Assembly: GCF_023824315.1 (NCBI RefSeq) | Contig: NZ_CP098732.1 | Span: 868,001 to 932,000, forward strand | Length of the DNA stretch: 64,000 bases | Direction: 5' to 3' | Source of the DNA: Acinetobacter tibetensis | GTDB lineage: Bacteria > Pseudomonadota > Gammaproteobacteria > Pseudomonadales > Moraxellaceae | In this document: positions 8,995-20,596 of the stretch, piece after piece | Position numbering within the stretch: position 1 is the stretch's first letter | Layout of the letters: each line of letters starts with the position of its first letter | The notes under the pieces: generated by a model | Databases searched by the model: none | What the model was told of the DNA's origin: nothing | The model's input: only the letters and a program-made list of their open reading frames with translations | Translations under genes and position numbers: made by a program

Positions 8995-10827
8995 TTAAGC
9001 AGATTGCTTAACCGCTTCTAAAAGTTCGTTTTGACGAGCTTTAAGTGCAGCCGGTAAACGGTCACCTAATTGATTGAACAATTCAGTGTGGCTTTCAATT
9101 TCTTTGATCCATTGCTCTTTGTCTTGAGAAGTAATCAGGTCAAATTGAGCTTGAGTAAAGTCAGAACCAGTCCAGTTTAACTGTTCGTAAGTTGGCACAC
9201 GACCAATTGGAGTTTCAACTGCATCAGCACGGCCTTCACAACGATCAATGATCCATTCAAGCACACGCATGTTTTGACCAAAACCAGGCCATACGAAGTT
9301 GCCTTCAGCATCACGACGGAACCAGTTTACATTATAGATACCAGGAAGTTTGTTACCCGCAGCTTTCGCTTTCGCTTCAACTTCTGCACCCATTTCTAAC
9401 CAATGAGAGAAGTAGTCTGCCATGTTGTAGCCCGCGAACGGAAGCATAGCAAATGGATCACGACGAACAACACCTTGTTGACCAACAGCGGCAGCAGTTG
9501 TTTCAGAACCCATTGTTGCAGCTTTGTACACGCCATCTACCCAGTCAAATGCTTCTGAGATTAATGGAACTGTGTCTGCACGGCGACCACCGAAGATGAA
9601 CGCAGAAATTGGAACACCCGCTGGATTTTCCCAGTCAGCGTCAATAGAAGGACATTGACCAGCAGCCACGGTGAAGCGCGCATTTGGATGAGCTGCTTTT
9701 TCAGTACCTGTATGCGGTTGACCTTTCCAGTTGGTAAGGTTTGCAGGCGCTTCTTTAGAAAGACCTTCCCACCAAACTTCACCATTGTCAGTTACAGCAA
9801 CGTTGGTATAGATGACGTCTTTGTGAAGCGTCGCCATACAGTTCGGGTTAGTCTTGGTATTTGTACCAGGCGCAACACCGAAGAAACCAGCTTCAGGGTT
9901 AATTGCATATAAGCGACCATCTTCACCTGGTTTAATCCAAGCAATATCGTCACCTACGGTTTCAATTTTCCAGCCTTCGTAGCCTGCTGGTGGAATAAGC
10001 ATCGCAAAGTTTGTTTTACCACAAGCAGAAGGGAATGCCGCTGCGATGTAGTGTTTTTCACCTTGAGGATTAGTCACGCCAAGGATTAGCATGTGTTCAG
10101 CTAACCAGCCTTGTTCACGACCCATTGCAGATGCGATACGGAGTGCCAAGCATTTTTTACCCAATAATGCATTGCCGCCGTAACCAGAACCGTATGACCA
10201 AATTTCACGAGTTTCTGGATAATGAACGATGTATTTTTCAGGGTTGCAAGGCCATGCAACATCTTTTTGTCCTTCTGCAAGTGGTGCACCTACAGTGTGG
10301 ATACAAGGAATGTACTCGCCATCAGTACCAAGAACGTCATAAACGGCTTTACCCATACGTGCCATTTTAGACATGCTTACCGCAACGTAAGGTGAGTCTG
10401 TTAATTCAATACCAATGTGTGCAATGTGGCTGCCCAAAGGACCCATAGAGAAAGGAACAACGTACATTGTACGACCTTCCATTGCACCGTCAAATAAACC
10501 ATTTAAACGAGTGCGCATTTCTGCAGGAGCTTCCCAGTTATTTGTCGCACCAGCATCTTCTTCTTTTTCAGAACAGATATATGTACGACCTTCAACACGC
10601 GCAACGTCAGAAGGGTCAGAATTTGCAAGATAAGAACCAGGGTGTTTTTCTTGGTTTAAAGCTTGCATAGTGCCGTTAGCGATCATCAAGTCGATAAGAC
10701 GTTGATATTCTTCTTCGCTGCCGTCACACCATTCAATCTTTGCTGGTTTGGTTAATTTCGCAATTTCTTCAACCCATGCAATAAGCTTAGGGTGACGAAC
10801 GAATTCTGGTGCGTTCACTTGGGTCAT
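8995..10827 (-). CDS. pckG: Phosphoenolpyruvate carboxykinase (GTP)
   Basis: A 610-residue cytosolic gluconeogenic enzyme that makes phosphoenolpyruvate from oxaloacetate with GTP. The GTP-type kinase loop [12 protein letters not shown] lies near residue 265. [32 protein letters not shown] and [13 protein letters not shown] are also diagnostic. I place the start at the ATG at 10827 (MTQVNAPEF), with AGG 7 nt upstream. A TTG-like extension to 10872 adds 15 residues unlike the family. It is followed by a strong terminator and preceded by a long AT-rich control region. Confidence 0.96.
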   Translation of the reverse strand: MTQVNAPEFVRHPKLIAWVEEIAKLTKPAKIEWCDGSEEEYQRLIDLMIANGTMQALNQEKHPGSYLANSDPSDVARVEGRTYICSEKEEDAGATNNWEAPAEMRTRLNGLFDGAMEGRTMYVVPFSMGPLGSHIAHIGIELTDSPYVAVSMSKMARMGKAVYDVLGTDGEYIPCIHTVGAPLAEGQKDVAWPCNPEKYIVHYPETREIWSYGSGYGGNALLGKKCLALRIASAMGREQGWLAEHMLILGVTNPQGEKHYIAAAFPSACGKTNFAMLIPPAGYEGWKIETVGDDIAWIKPGEDGRLYAINPEAGFFGVAPGTNTKTNPNCMATLHKDVIYTNVAVTDNGEVWWEGLSKEAPANLTNWKGQPHTGTEKAAHPNARFTVAAGQCPSIDADWENPAGVPISAFIFGGRRADTVPLISEAFDWVDGVYKAATMGSETTAAAVGQQGVVRRDPFAMLPFAGYNMADYFSHWLEMGAEVEAKAKAAGNKLPGIYNVNWFRRDAEGNFVWPGFGQNMRVLEWIIDRCEGRADAVETPIGRVPTYEQLNWTGSDFTQAQFDLITSQDKEQWIKEIESHTELFNQLGDRLPAALKARQNELLEAVKQSA

Positions 10828-11240
10828 GGTGAGGCCTATCTTAAAAGTGTACAAATTTTGTACAAAGTCCAATCTAAGTAATCAGGTTACCTAGATGAAA
10901 GTAAAAAAAAGTGGCAGTATTAAAGCACAAAATGATGAAAAAAATAAGACACCCGTATCTACTTGTAGGTATTGATAATTTGTATTGTATTTTTAATTTT
11001 ATCTTATAAATCATTATGTTGTGATTTATATTTTGAGACTTTATTTGTATTTATTTTTTTTATGGGAATTATTTATTTAAATTATGTTCTTTTTATACAA
11101 TAGCTTATGTGTATTTTTTTTATGAGCGCTATTATTGATTAAATGAATGGTGGTAATTTGAATTTTGCATAAGAGCATTGTTAATTGGTGATAAATTGGA
11201 CAAAATTAGAGCAAATACTTCATAGAAGTGAATTTGCGGG
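10828..11240. promoter_or_regulatory. AT-rich divergent control region with perfect inverted repeat
   Basis: A gene-free, very AT-rich spacer of about 410 bases between divergent pckG and the lipid-kinase gene. It contains a perfect inverted repeat, TATAAATCA (11005-11013) and TGATTTATA (11022-11030), around an 8-nt centre. This is a candidate operator for either gene. Exact promoters cannot be picked with confidence. Confidence 0.4.
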
Positions 11241-12173
11241 ATGAATTTAAAACCCCTTTCCATTATTTACAATGCACGCTCTGGTTTTCATGCCAGTAAT
11301 AAAGAACAAGTCTATGAGCAATTACTGACATATTTTACAGAGCAAGGCTTTGAGATTCAGGCTTTTGAGCTTGGTGAAAAAAACGATTTTCCTGCCTTGA
11401 TGCAATCAATTATACAGCGCCATCATTCTTCCAGTGAAATGGGGGTGATTGTTTCAGCAGGCGGAGATGGAACTTTAAATGCGGTTGCCAAAGCCTTACT
11501 CGGGACCCATATCCCTTTAGGTATTTTACCCTTAGGCACATTTAATTATGTTGCCCGTGTTTTGAATATTCCACTTGAAATTATGCAAGCGGCTGAAGTG
11601 ATTGCTACGGGGCAGATACGCTCCATTCATGTGGCTAAAATTAATGATCAAATTTACTTAAATAATGCCAGTTTAGGTTTATATCCTTTATTTATTCAAC
11701 GTCGTGAACTCTATAATGCCAAGTTTGGGCGTTTTCCTTTACATGCTTACACTTCGGGTTTGGATGTGTTGATTCGAGATCGTAAAGAGTTGAAATTGGA
11801 GGTGGAAGTGGATGGTAAAACCTATCCTGTAAAAACCCCCTTAATCTTTTTTGGTAATAATCAACTACAGTTAGCGGAAATGAAATTACGTATTGCTAAA
11901 TGCGCAGAGCGGGGGCAAGTTGCAGGTCTAGTCGTGGCAAAAAGCGATAAATTAACTTTATTTCGGATGTTATTACAGTTAATCCGTGGTGAGCTAGAAA
12001 AAGCACCTGATGTTTATAGTTTTGCCGCAGACGATGTCAAAGTCTTTTCGCAACGTGAAAAATTAACGGTTGCACTGGATGGTGAAATTGTAGAAATGCG
12101 CCCTCCACTGCATATCACCGTACAAAAAAATGCAGTTAACATGATGGTGCCGTATGCTGCTGCATCTGTCTGA
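11241..12173 (+). CDS. Diacylglycerol kinase-family lipid kinase (YegS-like)
   Basis: A 310-residue protein with the DAGK catalytic domain. SAGGDGTLNAVAKALLG near residue 73 is the nucleotide-binding glycine motif, followed by PLGILPLGTFNYVARVLNIP. The C-terminal half carries the YegS/BmrU-type beta-sandwich with ALDGEIVEM. Such enzymes phosphorylate diacylglycerol, phosphatidylglycerol or sphingoid lipids; the substrate here is not evident. Its 3' end overlaps the next gene by 20 nt, implying a shared transcript and coupled translation. Confidence 0.85.
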   Translation: MNLKPLSIIYNARSGFHASNKEQVYEQLLTYFTEQGFEIQAFELGEKNDFPALMQSIIQRHHSSSEMGVIVSAGGDGTLNAVAKALLGTHIPLGILPLGTFNYVARVLNIPLEIMQAAEVIATGQIRSIHVAKINDQIYLNNASLGLYPLFIQRRELYNAKFGRFPLHAYTSGLDVLIRDRKELKLEVEVDGKTYPVKTPLIFFGNNQLQLAEMKLRIAKCAERGQVAGLVVAKSDKLTLFRMLLQLIRGELEKAPDVYSFAADDVKVFSQREKLTVALDGEIVEMRPPLHITVQKNAVNMMVPYAAASV

Positions 12174-12912
12174 TCTGCATTTTGGTACTGAGCGACCTGA
12201 ATGTCTGACTGCGATTCAGCGGTTTTGTCGTGAACAACAGCCCGAACTGGTAGTAGTGAGCGGGGATTTAACCCAACGTGCGCGCTATAGAGAATTTTTT
12301 CACTGTAAACAGTTCCTCGACAGCCTAAACTGCCCCTACTTGGTGGTGCCAGGTAACCATGATATTCCGCTGTACCATGTTTGGGATCGTATTTTTAATC
12401 CTTTTACGCGCTACCAATTGTTTTTTGGTAATATGGAAATGACCTTGGAAACTGAGCACTTTTATGTGATTGGGGTCAATAGTATCCGCCGTCGTTACCA
12501 TACGCGCGGACATATTTCTTTAGAGCAAATTCAACTGATTGATCAAATATTACAGCGTGCACCAGAGCACAAAATAAAAATTATTGCAGCACATCAGCCT
12601 TTTTATGCATCGCCAGAAGATCCGCATGACATTAAAGATTGTCCTGTACTTGGACGTATGGCATTAGAAGTTTGGAGTAAAAGTGGTTTAAAGGCACTGC
12701 TGCATGGTCATTTGCATCAGTCAGCGGTATTCGATTTAAATTACTTATACCATTTAAATGTTGGGCATCCTGTGTTGGATATTCATGCGGGAACAGCAAC
12801 GTCTTATCGTTTACACCATGCTTTAAGCAATAGTTTTAATGTGATTGATGCGCAAGCAGATGTGCGACATTATCAATTTAGCCTTCAACATTTAGAGTTT
12901 GAATTGGTATAA
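12154..12912 (+). CDS. Calcineurin-like metallophosphoesterase
   Basis: A 252-residue cytosolic protein with the complete metal-ligand set of the family: LSDLHFG (DxH), VVSGDLTQ, PGNHD, AAHQPF and LLHGHLHQSAV. The layout is CpdA/class III phosphodiesterase-like, but the nucleotide or lipid substrate is unknown. The ATG at 12154 lies inside the upstream lipid-kinase gene. This pairing suggests it acts on a related phospho-compound or serves the same pathway; that is inference. Confidence 0.85.
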   Translation: MLLHLSDLHFGTERPECLTAIQRFCREQQPELVVVSGDLTQRARYREFFHCKQFLDSLNCPYLVVPGNHDIPLYHVWDRIFNPFTRYQLFFGNMEMTLETEHFYVIGVNSIRRRYHTRGHISLEQIQLIDQILQRAPEHKIKIIAAHQPFYASPEDPHDIKDCPVLGRMALEVWSKSGLKALLHGHLHQSAVFDLNYLYHLNVGHPVLDIHAGTATSYRLHHALSNSFNVIDAQADVRHYQFSLQHLEFELV

Positions 12913-12986
12913 ATTGCTGAATTAAGCAACGAATCATTCGTATTGCCTAAAAAAAATACAAAAAAGATGCTTTTTTTTTAAAGCAG

Positions 12987-13017
12987 CCCTTGAAGCGTTC
13001 TTTTCCATCCCCACAAA
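12987..13017 (+). promoter_or_regulatory. Heat-shock (sigma-32) promoter of groESL
   Basis: CCCTTGAAG (12987-12995), a 13-nt spacer and CCCCACAAA (13009-13017) match the RpoH consensus CTTGAA/CCCCAT. They are nearly identical to the E. coli groE promoter in sequence and spacing. It is about 90 nt upstream of the groES start. Confidence 0.85.
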
Positions 13018-13107
13018 AGTGTCATCTAAATTCATTTTGATGATGACCAAAGGAATAAATAAGTCGTCATCAGTCATCTTAATAGACTTAGTCTGATGGA
13101 GTTATTT

Positions 13108-13398
13108 ATGAGCAACATTCGTCCATTACATGACCGTGTAGTTATTCGTCGTGTTGAAGAAGAAACGAAAACCGCTGGCGGTATTTTATTGCCAGGTTCT
13201 GCAGCAGAAAAACCAGCACAAGGTGAAATTATTGCTGTAGGTAATGGTCAAATCACGGACAACGGTATTCGCGCTTTAGATGTAAAAGTTGGCGACAAAG
13301 TATTGTTCGGTACTTATGCAGGTACAACTGTAAAAGTACAAGGTGAAGAACTTCTTATCATGAAAGAGTCTGACATTTTAGCTGTATTAGAAGGCTAA
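13108..13398 (+). CDS. groES: Co-chaperonin GroES
   Basis: A 96-residue lid subunit that caps the GroEL barrel. The family signs are [13 protein letters not shown] at the N terminus, the mobile loop [20 protein letters not shown], and the C-terminal [10 protein letters not shown]. The start is the ATG at 13108, preceded by GGAG. An in-frame ATG at 13096 would add four residues and overlaps that ribosome site. It is followed 60 nt later by groEL in the same operon. Confidence 0.97.
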   Translation: MSNIRPLHDRVVIRRVEEETKTAGGILLPGSAAEKPAQGEIIAVGNGQITDNGIRALDVKVGDKVLFGTYAGTTVKVQGEELLIMKESDILAVLEG

Positions 13399-13458
13399 TT
13401 CTGTCCTTACTCGTTCAATCTCAGATTAGTAAAGATTAAAAAATTTCGGAGTCTATAA

Positions 13459-15093
<1,635 letters not shown>

Positions 15094-15117
15094 TCATTAC
15101 CCCAGATCCACAGATCT

Positions 15118-15150
15118 AAAAAATCCCCACTTGATGTGGGGATTTTTTTA
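15118..15150 (+). terminator. Terminator of the groESL operon
   Basis: AAATCCCCACTTGATGTGGGGATTTTTTT: an 8-bp GC-rich stem and long T tract, about 25 nt past groEL. Confidence 0.93.
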
Positions 15151-15259
15151 TTTTTATCGGTATAATTGAGTTAGAAAAAGACTCGAAAATAATAAAGTAA
15201 TAAAAAACAAAATATTAAAGTAATGTACGGGTAGGTTTTTTGCGTCTGGGGAGAAGGAT

Positions 15260-16426
15260 ATGGAGCAAGAACATGTAATGATCGAAATGATTTATGAAGC
15301 AACCATGGATCCTACATTGTGGCAGCAGGTTCTCATTCGACTGGTTGAATATACAGGCAGTCAAAGTGCAATTTTTACCGCGATCGATCAGCTCAATCCC
15401 AAATTTAATTTTACCTTTACCCATAACATTTCTGAGGCAACTTTAGCAGCCTATCATGATGAAAAAATTCAAATGATAGATATGCAATTACATGCCCCGA
15501 TCTTGAAACAACAAGGCTTGGGAGAGCCTGTAGTTTTGGACTGGAGTGCCTACGCACAGCGTCAAGGGCAAGCTGAATATAGCTTTTATGAAAAATGTGT
15601 AGCACCTTCAGGCATAGGTTCGGCACAAGGCATTCTGCTAGAAACAGGACAATATCGCTGGGCAGTATTGGGTATTCATCGAGCAGCGACGGTTCCAATA
15701 TATCAACAACAAGAAACAGAACTGTTAAAAAGATTAAGTAAGCATTTCCGTCGCGCACTGCAAATTCATCGTCAGTTAAGTTTGGTACAGCAGGAAAATC
15801 TAGATCTATATAAACTTTTTGATGCTTTAAAAACAGGAGTGATTTTACTGGATGAAAATGCCTGTTTACTGTATGCCAATAAGCAAGCACAAAGGATTTT
15901 AGAGACATGTCAAGAACTCAGCTTAGACCATTTTAATCGTTTAAAGGCTGTAACTCCTTATCATGCACAATTAGAACAATATCTTGCTAGTGCACGCTTT
16001 CAGGATTCATCACCAACCCATCATCAAGGTATTCATGCAGGTGGAGTTCTGGCAATTCAGTCTGCTCAAAAATCACAAGTTTTGATGGTCAGTGTCGTGC
16101 CTTTTTCAAGTGTTTGGCAGAACCTGTCGAATAAACAGCAAATAGAACAGAAAGTAGCGGTATTTTTAACTGAGCCAGATAAGCACTATCAACTTGCGGG
16201 TGATTTTTTAAAGCAGCATTATCAGCTTTCACAGCGCGAGGTCGAAATTTGTCAACTATTTGTCGATGGATACAATCTTGAAGCTATTGCAGAAGAATGC
16301 ACACTGACACTCAGTTCGGTACGCACATATATGAAATATATTTTTGCCAAAACGGAGTGTTCAACTCAAGTCGAATTATTTCGCTTATTGGTAGGTTTAA
16401 GTTTGGATTTTGAACATATTCCTTAA
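15260..16426 (+). CDS. LuxR-type helix-turn-helix regulator with PAS-like domain
   Basis: A 388-residue transcription factor. Residues 1-170 form an uncharacterised sensory region. Residues about 190-215, LFDALKTGVILLDENACLLYANKQA, look like a PAS domain. The C-terminal LuxR-type DNA-binding domain is LSQREVEICQLFVDGYNLEAIAEECTL with LSSVRTYMKYIFAKT. Ligand and targets are unknown. It stands alone between groEL and the convergent dgkA; GGAGAAGG lies upstream of the ATG. Confidence 0.85.
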   Translation: MEQEHVMIEMIYEATMDPTLWQQVLIRLVEYTGSQSAIFTAIDQLNPKFNFTFTHNISEATLAAYHDEKIQMIDMQLHAPILKQQGLGEPVVLDWSAYAQRQGQAEYSFYEKCVAPSGIGSAQGILLETGQYRWAVLGIHRAATVPIYQQQETELLKRLSKHFRRALQIHRQLSLVQQENLDLYKLFDALKTGVILLDENACLLYANKQAQRILETCQELSLDHFNRLKAVTPYHAQLEQYLASARFQDSSPTHHQGIHAGGVLAIQSAQKSQVLMVSVVPFSSVWQNLSNKQQIEQKVAVFLTEPDKHYQLAGDFLKQHYQLSQREVEICQLFVDGYNLEAIAEECTLTLSSVRTYMKYIFAKTECSTQVELFRLLVGLSLDFEHIP

Positions 16427-16433
16427 TTGTACT

Positions 16434-16808
16434 TTAACCCCATAAAATCAGTGTCCAAGTGATGGCAATAATACTTAAAGCAACAAATTGTGCAGCACTG
16501 CCCATATCTTTAGCATTTTTAGACAAGGGGTGACGTTCCAAAGAAACGCGATCGACAATTGCTTCTAAGGCCGAATTGAAAAGCTCGACAATGATTGCCA
16601 ACAAACAAACAGCTATAAGAATAGCTTGCTCACTACGGCTTACGTTAAGAAAAAAAGTGACTGGAATCAAAATAAGATTGATATAAATAATTTGTCGAAA
16701 CGCGGCTTCATGTTGAAAAGCAGCTTTAAAGCCAGCGATAGAATAGTGGGTTGCATTAAAGATTCGTTTTAAACCAGTTTTACCTTTAAGGGGAGAATAT
16801 TCGCTCAT
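16434..16808 (-). CDS. dgkA: Diacylglycerol kinase DgkA
   Basis: A small inner-membrane kinase of about 124 residues with three membrane spans. It recycles diacylglycerol to phosphatidic acid. Signatures are the amphipathic EAAFRQ segment and ELFNSALEAIVDRVSLERHPLSKNAKDMGSAAQ, holding the active-site and ATP residues. I chose the ATG at 16808 (MSEYSPLKGK); an upstream ATG at 16823 adds MIISI, and neither has a clear ribosome site. It converges on the LuxR-type gene with only 7 nt between stops. Confidence 0.93.
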   Translation of the reverse strand: MSEYSPLKGKTGLKRIFNATHYSIAGFKAAFQHEAAFRQIIYINLILIPVTFFLNVSRSEQAILIAVCLLAIIVELFNSALEAIVDRVSLERHPLSKNAKDMGSAAQFVALSIIAITWTLILWG

Positions 16809-17227
16809 GATGGATATGATCATTCTAGATAGAGAGGAGAATAGCCCTGATAGATTAAAGTGGGCTTAAAACATACAAATATGTAGGCTTAGTTTAGCAT
16901 GAATTACGCTCAATCAAATGAGCAAAAAGTTGTCACTTGGCTTGGGATAAAGTGATATTCATCCTCTCTCAGAATTATATTCAAGTCTGCATTGGCTTTA
17001 GGTATTGAGGAATATATAGTTGATATTTGGTTGATTCTTGATTTGCATGATTGATTGAAATTATCGGGTGGAAGGAATGGATCTTCATCATTTCTACATA
17101 ATTGAATAATAAATCCGTAACTATGTTAATAATGATTGTGTTTTATGGTTGGGTCATTGAATATCAACATAAATTTGCTAGTTTTTTCTTCCTCCTTTGA
17201 ATTCTAATTTTTAAGTGGCGCAAACCT
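16809..17227. other. Divergent intergenic region dgkA/RND pump
   Basis: About 420 AT-rich bases without a supported gene. It must hold the promoters of dgkA and the RND gene. No regulator gene or convincing operator is visible, unlike the usual layout of RND efflux loci. Confidence 0.5.
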
Positions 17228-20200
17228 ATGTTGTCTAAGTTTTTTATACAACGTCCCATTTTTGCGGGTGTACTTGCAATTATTGTGATGGCTTTGGGGC
17301 TTTTTGCCATTCTGAATTTGCCAGTAGAACGTTATCCCGATATTGCGCCACCACGAATTACCGTGAGTGCAAGTTATACAGGTGCATCTGCGGAAACCGT
17401 AGAGGAAAGTGTTACGCAAATTTTAGAACAACAAATCAAAGGGATTGATCACCTTTTATATTTTAGTTCCAGTAGTGATTCTTCTGGGCGTAGCCGAATT
17501 AGCATCAGTTTTGAAAATGGCACTGACCCCGATACTGCACAGGTACAAGTACAGAATGCAATTAATGGTGTCGTCAGTCGTTTACCAGAAGATGTACAGC
17601 GCCAAGGTGTAAATGTCTATAAATCACTGGGGGATACCCATATGGTGATTGGCTTATATGATGCTTCTGGTCGTAGCGACAATATTGAGTTGTCTGATTA
17701 TATGATGACGCATTTGGAGCAGGACATTGCCCGTATTGACGGTGTCGGTGAAGTTGATGTATTTGGTTCGCAATATGCGATGCGTATTTGGCTCAATCCT
17801 ACAAAATTAAAGCAATATAATTTAATGCCATCCGATATTCGTAGCGCAATTGAAGCACAGAATACTCAAGTGGCAGCGGGCGGTATTGGCGATTTACCCA
17901 CGGTCGAAAATCAATATCTGAATGCAAAAGTGACTTCAGGATCTCGACTTAAAACTGTACCTGAATTTGAACAAATTATTGTGAAGTCAAACCGTGATGG
18001 TAGTTTCGTTTATTTAAAAGATGTGGCGCGCATTGAGTTAGGTGCAGAAAACTATCAATCCTTTAATACCATTAATGGTTTTGCATCGGCAGGGATGGGG
18101 ATTTCGTTGTCTTCTGGAGCAAATGCACTTGCAACTTCTGCTTTGATTAAAGCCGAGGTTGAGCACTTATCCAGTAAATTACCCGCGGGCTATAAAATTG
18201 TTTATCCACGAGATAATACGCCGTTTGTACAAGAGTCGATTAAGGAAGTTGTCAAAACCCTGTTTGAAGCGGTCACTCTGGTGGTGATTGTGATGTTTCT
18301 GTTTTTGCAGAATTGGCGCGCTACTTTAATTCCCACTATTACCGTGCCTGTAGTGATTTTGGGCACGATGGCAATACTCTATGTTTTAGGTATGAGCATT
18401 AATACCTTAACGCTATTTGCTTTGGTTTTAGCGATTGGTTTATTGGTAGATGATGCCATCGTGGTGGTCGAAAATGTGGAGCGTCTGATGCACGAACAGC
18501 ATTTGTCTGCCAAAGATGCCGCCATTGAATCCATGCAGGAAATTAGTGGAGCCTTAATTGGGATTACTTTGGTACTTACCGCAGTCTTTATTCCGATGGC
18601 ATTTTTTGGCGGATCTACAGGGGTAATTTATCGCCAGTTTTCCATCACTTTAGTGGCTGCCATGGGACTTTCCTTAATGGTGGCTTTGGTGTTAACGCCA
18701 GCCCTGTGTGCTTTAATTTTGCAGCCCAGCAATAAGCAGAAAAAATGGGCAGTGTGGTTCAATCAAAAGTTAGAACAGTTAAAAACACATTATCTTAAAC
18801 TCACGCAATTGACCATAAACCATAAACGCATCAGTTTGGTGATATTTACTGCATTAATCGCCGTATTTGCCTTGTTTTATCGTGCTTTGCCCACCAGTTT
18901 TATTCCAAGTGAAGATCAGGGCATATTAAGTGTGCAATTTGAGCTGATTAATGGCGCACCGTTGTCTAAAAGTCGTGAAATTGGTGAGGAGATTCGCCAG
19001 TATTTTCTGAGTCAAGAAAAAGACAATGTCAATTTGGTGATGGTTCGCTATGGGCGTAATTACTCTGGGACTGGACAGAATTTGGGGCAAGGATTTGTCG
19101 CCTTGAAACATTGGGATGAGCGGAGTGGTCAATACAACTCAGCCCAAGCCATACGTGAACGGGCGATGCTGCATTTTCGTCAGAATCGTAATGCCAAAAT
19201 TATGGTGAATATGCCATCTTCAGTCAGTGGTTTGGGTCAGACGGATGGTTTGGAGTTTTGGATTCGAGACATTAACGGCAATGGACGTCAATTCTTAGAT
19301 GCGGAATTTAAAAAGTTACAAACTGCTGCAGAACACTATAAGAGCTTTGAAAATCTGGATAACAAGGCAAATCCTGATAAAGCTGAATTACAAGTCAAGA
19401 TTGATCAAAAACAAGCGATGGCATTAGGTCTATCACAATCCGCCATTAACAGCACTTTATCGGCTGCGTGGGGCGGTTCTTATGTCAATGATTTCATTGA
19501 TCGTGGGCGGGTCAAACGTGTGATGATGCAGGGGGATGCCGAATATCGATCGAAACCTGAAGATTTACAGCAATGGTATGTTCGTAATGATACCAATCAG
19601 ATGGTGTCATTTGCCAGTTTTGCCAACGTAAATTGGGGCGGTGGGCCTGAAGTGGTGAAACGCTTTATGGGCTATACCGCTTTAGAGATGGAAGCAGATA
19701 CAGCAAAGAATATCAGTTCGGGTGTCGCCATGGGGGATATTCAGACGTTGGTGGAACAGCAGCCTGATATTAACTTGGCGTGGAGTGGGCTTTCATTTGA
19801 AGAACAAAAATCAAGTCATCAGGCTTTATGGCTATATTTGATCTCGATTGGTTTTATCTTTTTATGTTTGGCGGCACTGTATGAAAGCTGGACTATTCCA
19901 ACGGCTGTTATGAGTGCTATTCCTTTAGGCATTGGAGGAAATATTCTCTTTAGTTATTTTGTGGGCTTTCCAAATGACATATATTTCCAGATTGCCTTAC
20001 TCACCACGATTGGTCTGTCCTGTAAAAATGCCATTTTAATTGTGGAATTTGCTTCTATGGCGCAAACACGTGGTCTGACGGTCATACAAGCAGCCATGGA
20101 GGGGGCGAGTTTGCGCTTACGTCCAATTTTGATGACTTCTTTGGCTTTTGGTGCTGGCGTCATTCCTTTGGTGTTTGCTTTTGGTGCAGGGGCGGCAAGT

Positions 20201-20326
20201 CGACAGGAAATAGGCATTAGTGTACTGGGCGGTGTGATTTTCGGGACAGTCTTGGTATTGATTTTTATTCCCTTTATGTACGTGTTGATTCGTTCTATTT
20301 TTGGTGTGAAACATCAGCAATTATAG
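17228..20326 (+). CDS. RND efflux transporter permease (HAE1 family)
   Basis: A 1032-residue inner-membrane proton antiporter of the AcrB family. The N terminus FFIQRPIFAGVLAIIVMALG, the porter-domain motif VERYPDIAPP, and GLLVDDAIVVVENVERLM in TM4 with the paired aspartates that relay protons are all present, as is the second-half GLSCKNAILIVEFA. Length is normal for a drug pump. Neither a membrane-fusion protein nor an outer-membrane channel gene is next to it, so it must borrow partners from elsewhere. The substrate cannot be told from sequence. Confidence 0.93.
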   Translation: MLSKFFIQRPIFAGVLAIIVMALGLFAILNLPVERYPDIAPPRITVSASYTGASAETVEESVTQILEQQIKGIDHLLYFSSSSDSSGRSRISISFENGTDPDTAQVQVQNAINGVVSRLPEDVQRQGVNVYKSLGDTHMVIGLYDASGRSDNIELSDYMMTHLEQDIARIDGVGEVDVFGSQYAMRIWLNPTKLKQYNLMPSDIRSAIEAQNTQVAAGGIGDLPTVENQYLNAKVTSGSRLKTVPEFEQIIVKSNRDGSFVYLKDVARIELGAENYQSFNTINGFASAGMGISLSSGANALATSALIKAEVEHLSSKLPAGYKIVYPRDNTPFVQESIKEVVKTLFEAVTLVVIVMFLFLQNWRATLIPTITVPVVILGTMAILYVLGMSINTLTLFALVLAIGLLVDDAIVVVENVERLMHEQHLSAKDAAIESMQEISGALIGITLVLTAVFIPMAFFGGSTGVIYRQFSITLVAAMGLSLMVALVLTPALCALILQPSNKQKKWAVWFNQKLEQLKTHYLKLTQLTINHKRISLVIFTALIAVFALFYRALPTSFIPSEDQGILSVQFELINGAPLSKSREIGEEIRQYFLSQEKDNVNLVMVRYGRNYSGTGQNLGQGFVALKHWDERSGQYNSAQAIRERAMLHFRQNRNAKIMVNMPSSVSGLGQTDGLEFWIRDINGNGRQFLDAEFKKLQTAAEHYKSFENLDNKANPDKAELQVKIDQKQAMALGLSQSAINSTLSAAWGGSYVNDFIDRGRVKRVMMQGDAEYRSKPEDLQQWYVRNDTNQMVSFASFANVNWGGGPEVVKRFMGYTALEMEADTAKNISSGVAMGDIQTLVEQQPDINLAWSGLSFEEQKSSHQALWLYLISIGFIFLCLAALYESWTIPTAVMSAIPLGIGGNILFSYFVGFPNDIYFQIALLTTIGLSCKNAILIVEFASMAQTRGLTVIQAAMEGASLRLRPILMTSLAFGAGVIPLVFAFGAGAASRQEIGISVLGGVIFGTVLVLIFIPFMYVLIRSIFGVKHQQL

Positions 20327-20596
20327 TGCTTCGAACTGTTAATGGTTTTCTATGTTTTGTAAATCCACCAGCAGGATGAGCCTGAAGAGATTTCTAAAAT
20401 TTCATGTTGAAAGCTATTCATCTATGGTGCCATGTAATGGCAAAAATTCTTATAAACTGCTGATTTAAGGTTAGCTGCTATTCTGCTAGATGAATGGAAA
20501 GTAGTTGTTCAATTTTCTGCAAATTTGCATAACCCTTTGTTACGGCATTCGCATGAGAAATGCTTTAAGCTGTAGTGAAATCAACATCATACTGAC

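Noticed and set aside
15417..15908. Long minus-strand frame (163 codons) inside the LuxR-type regulator gene
   Set aside because: The plus-strand gene has a clear domain structure; the opposite frame has no recognisable product.
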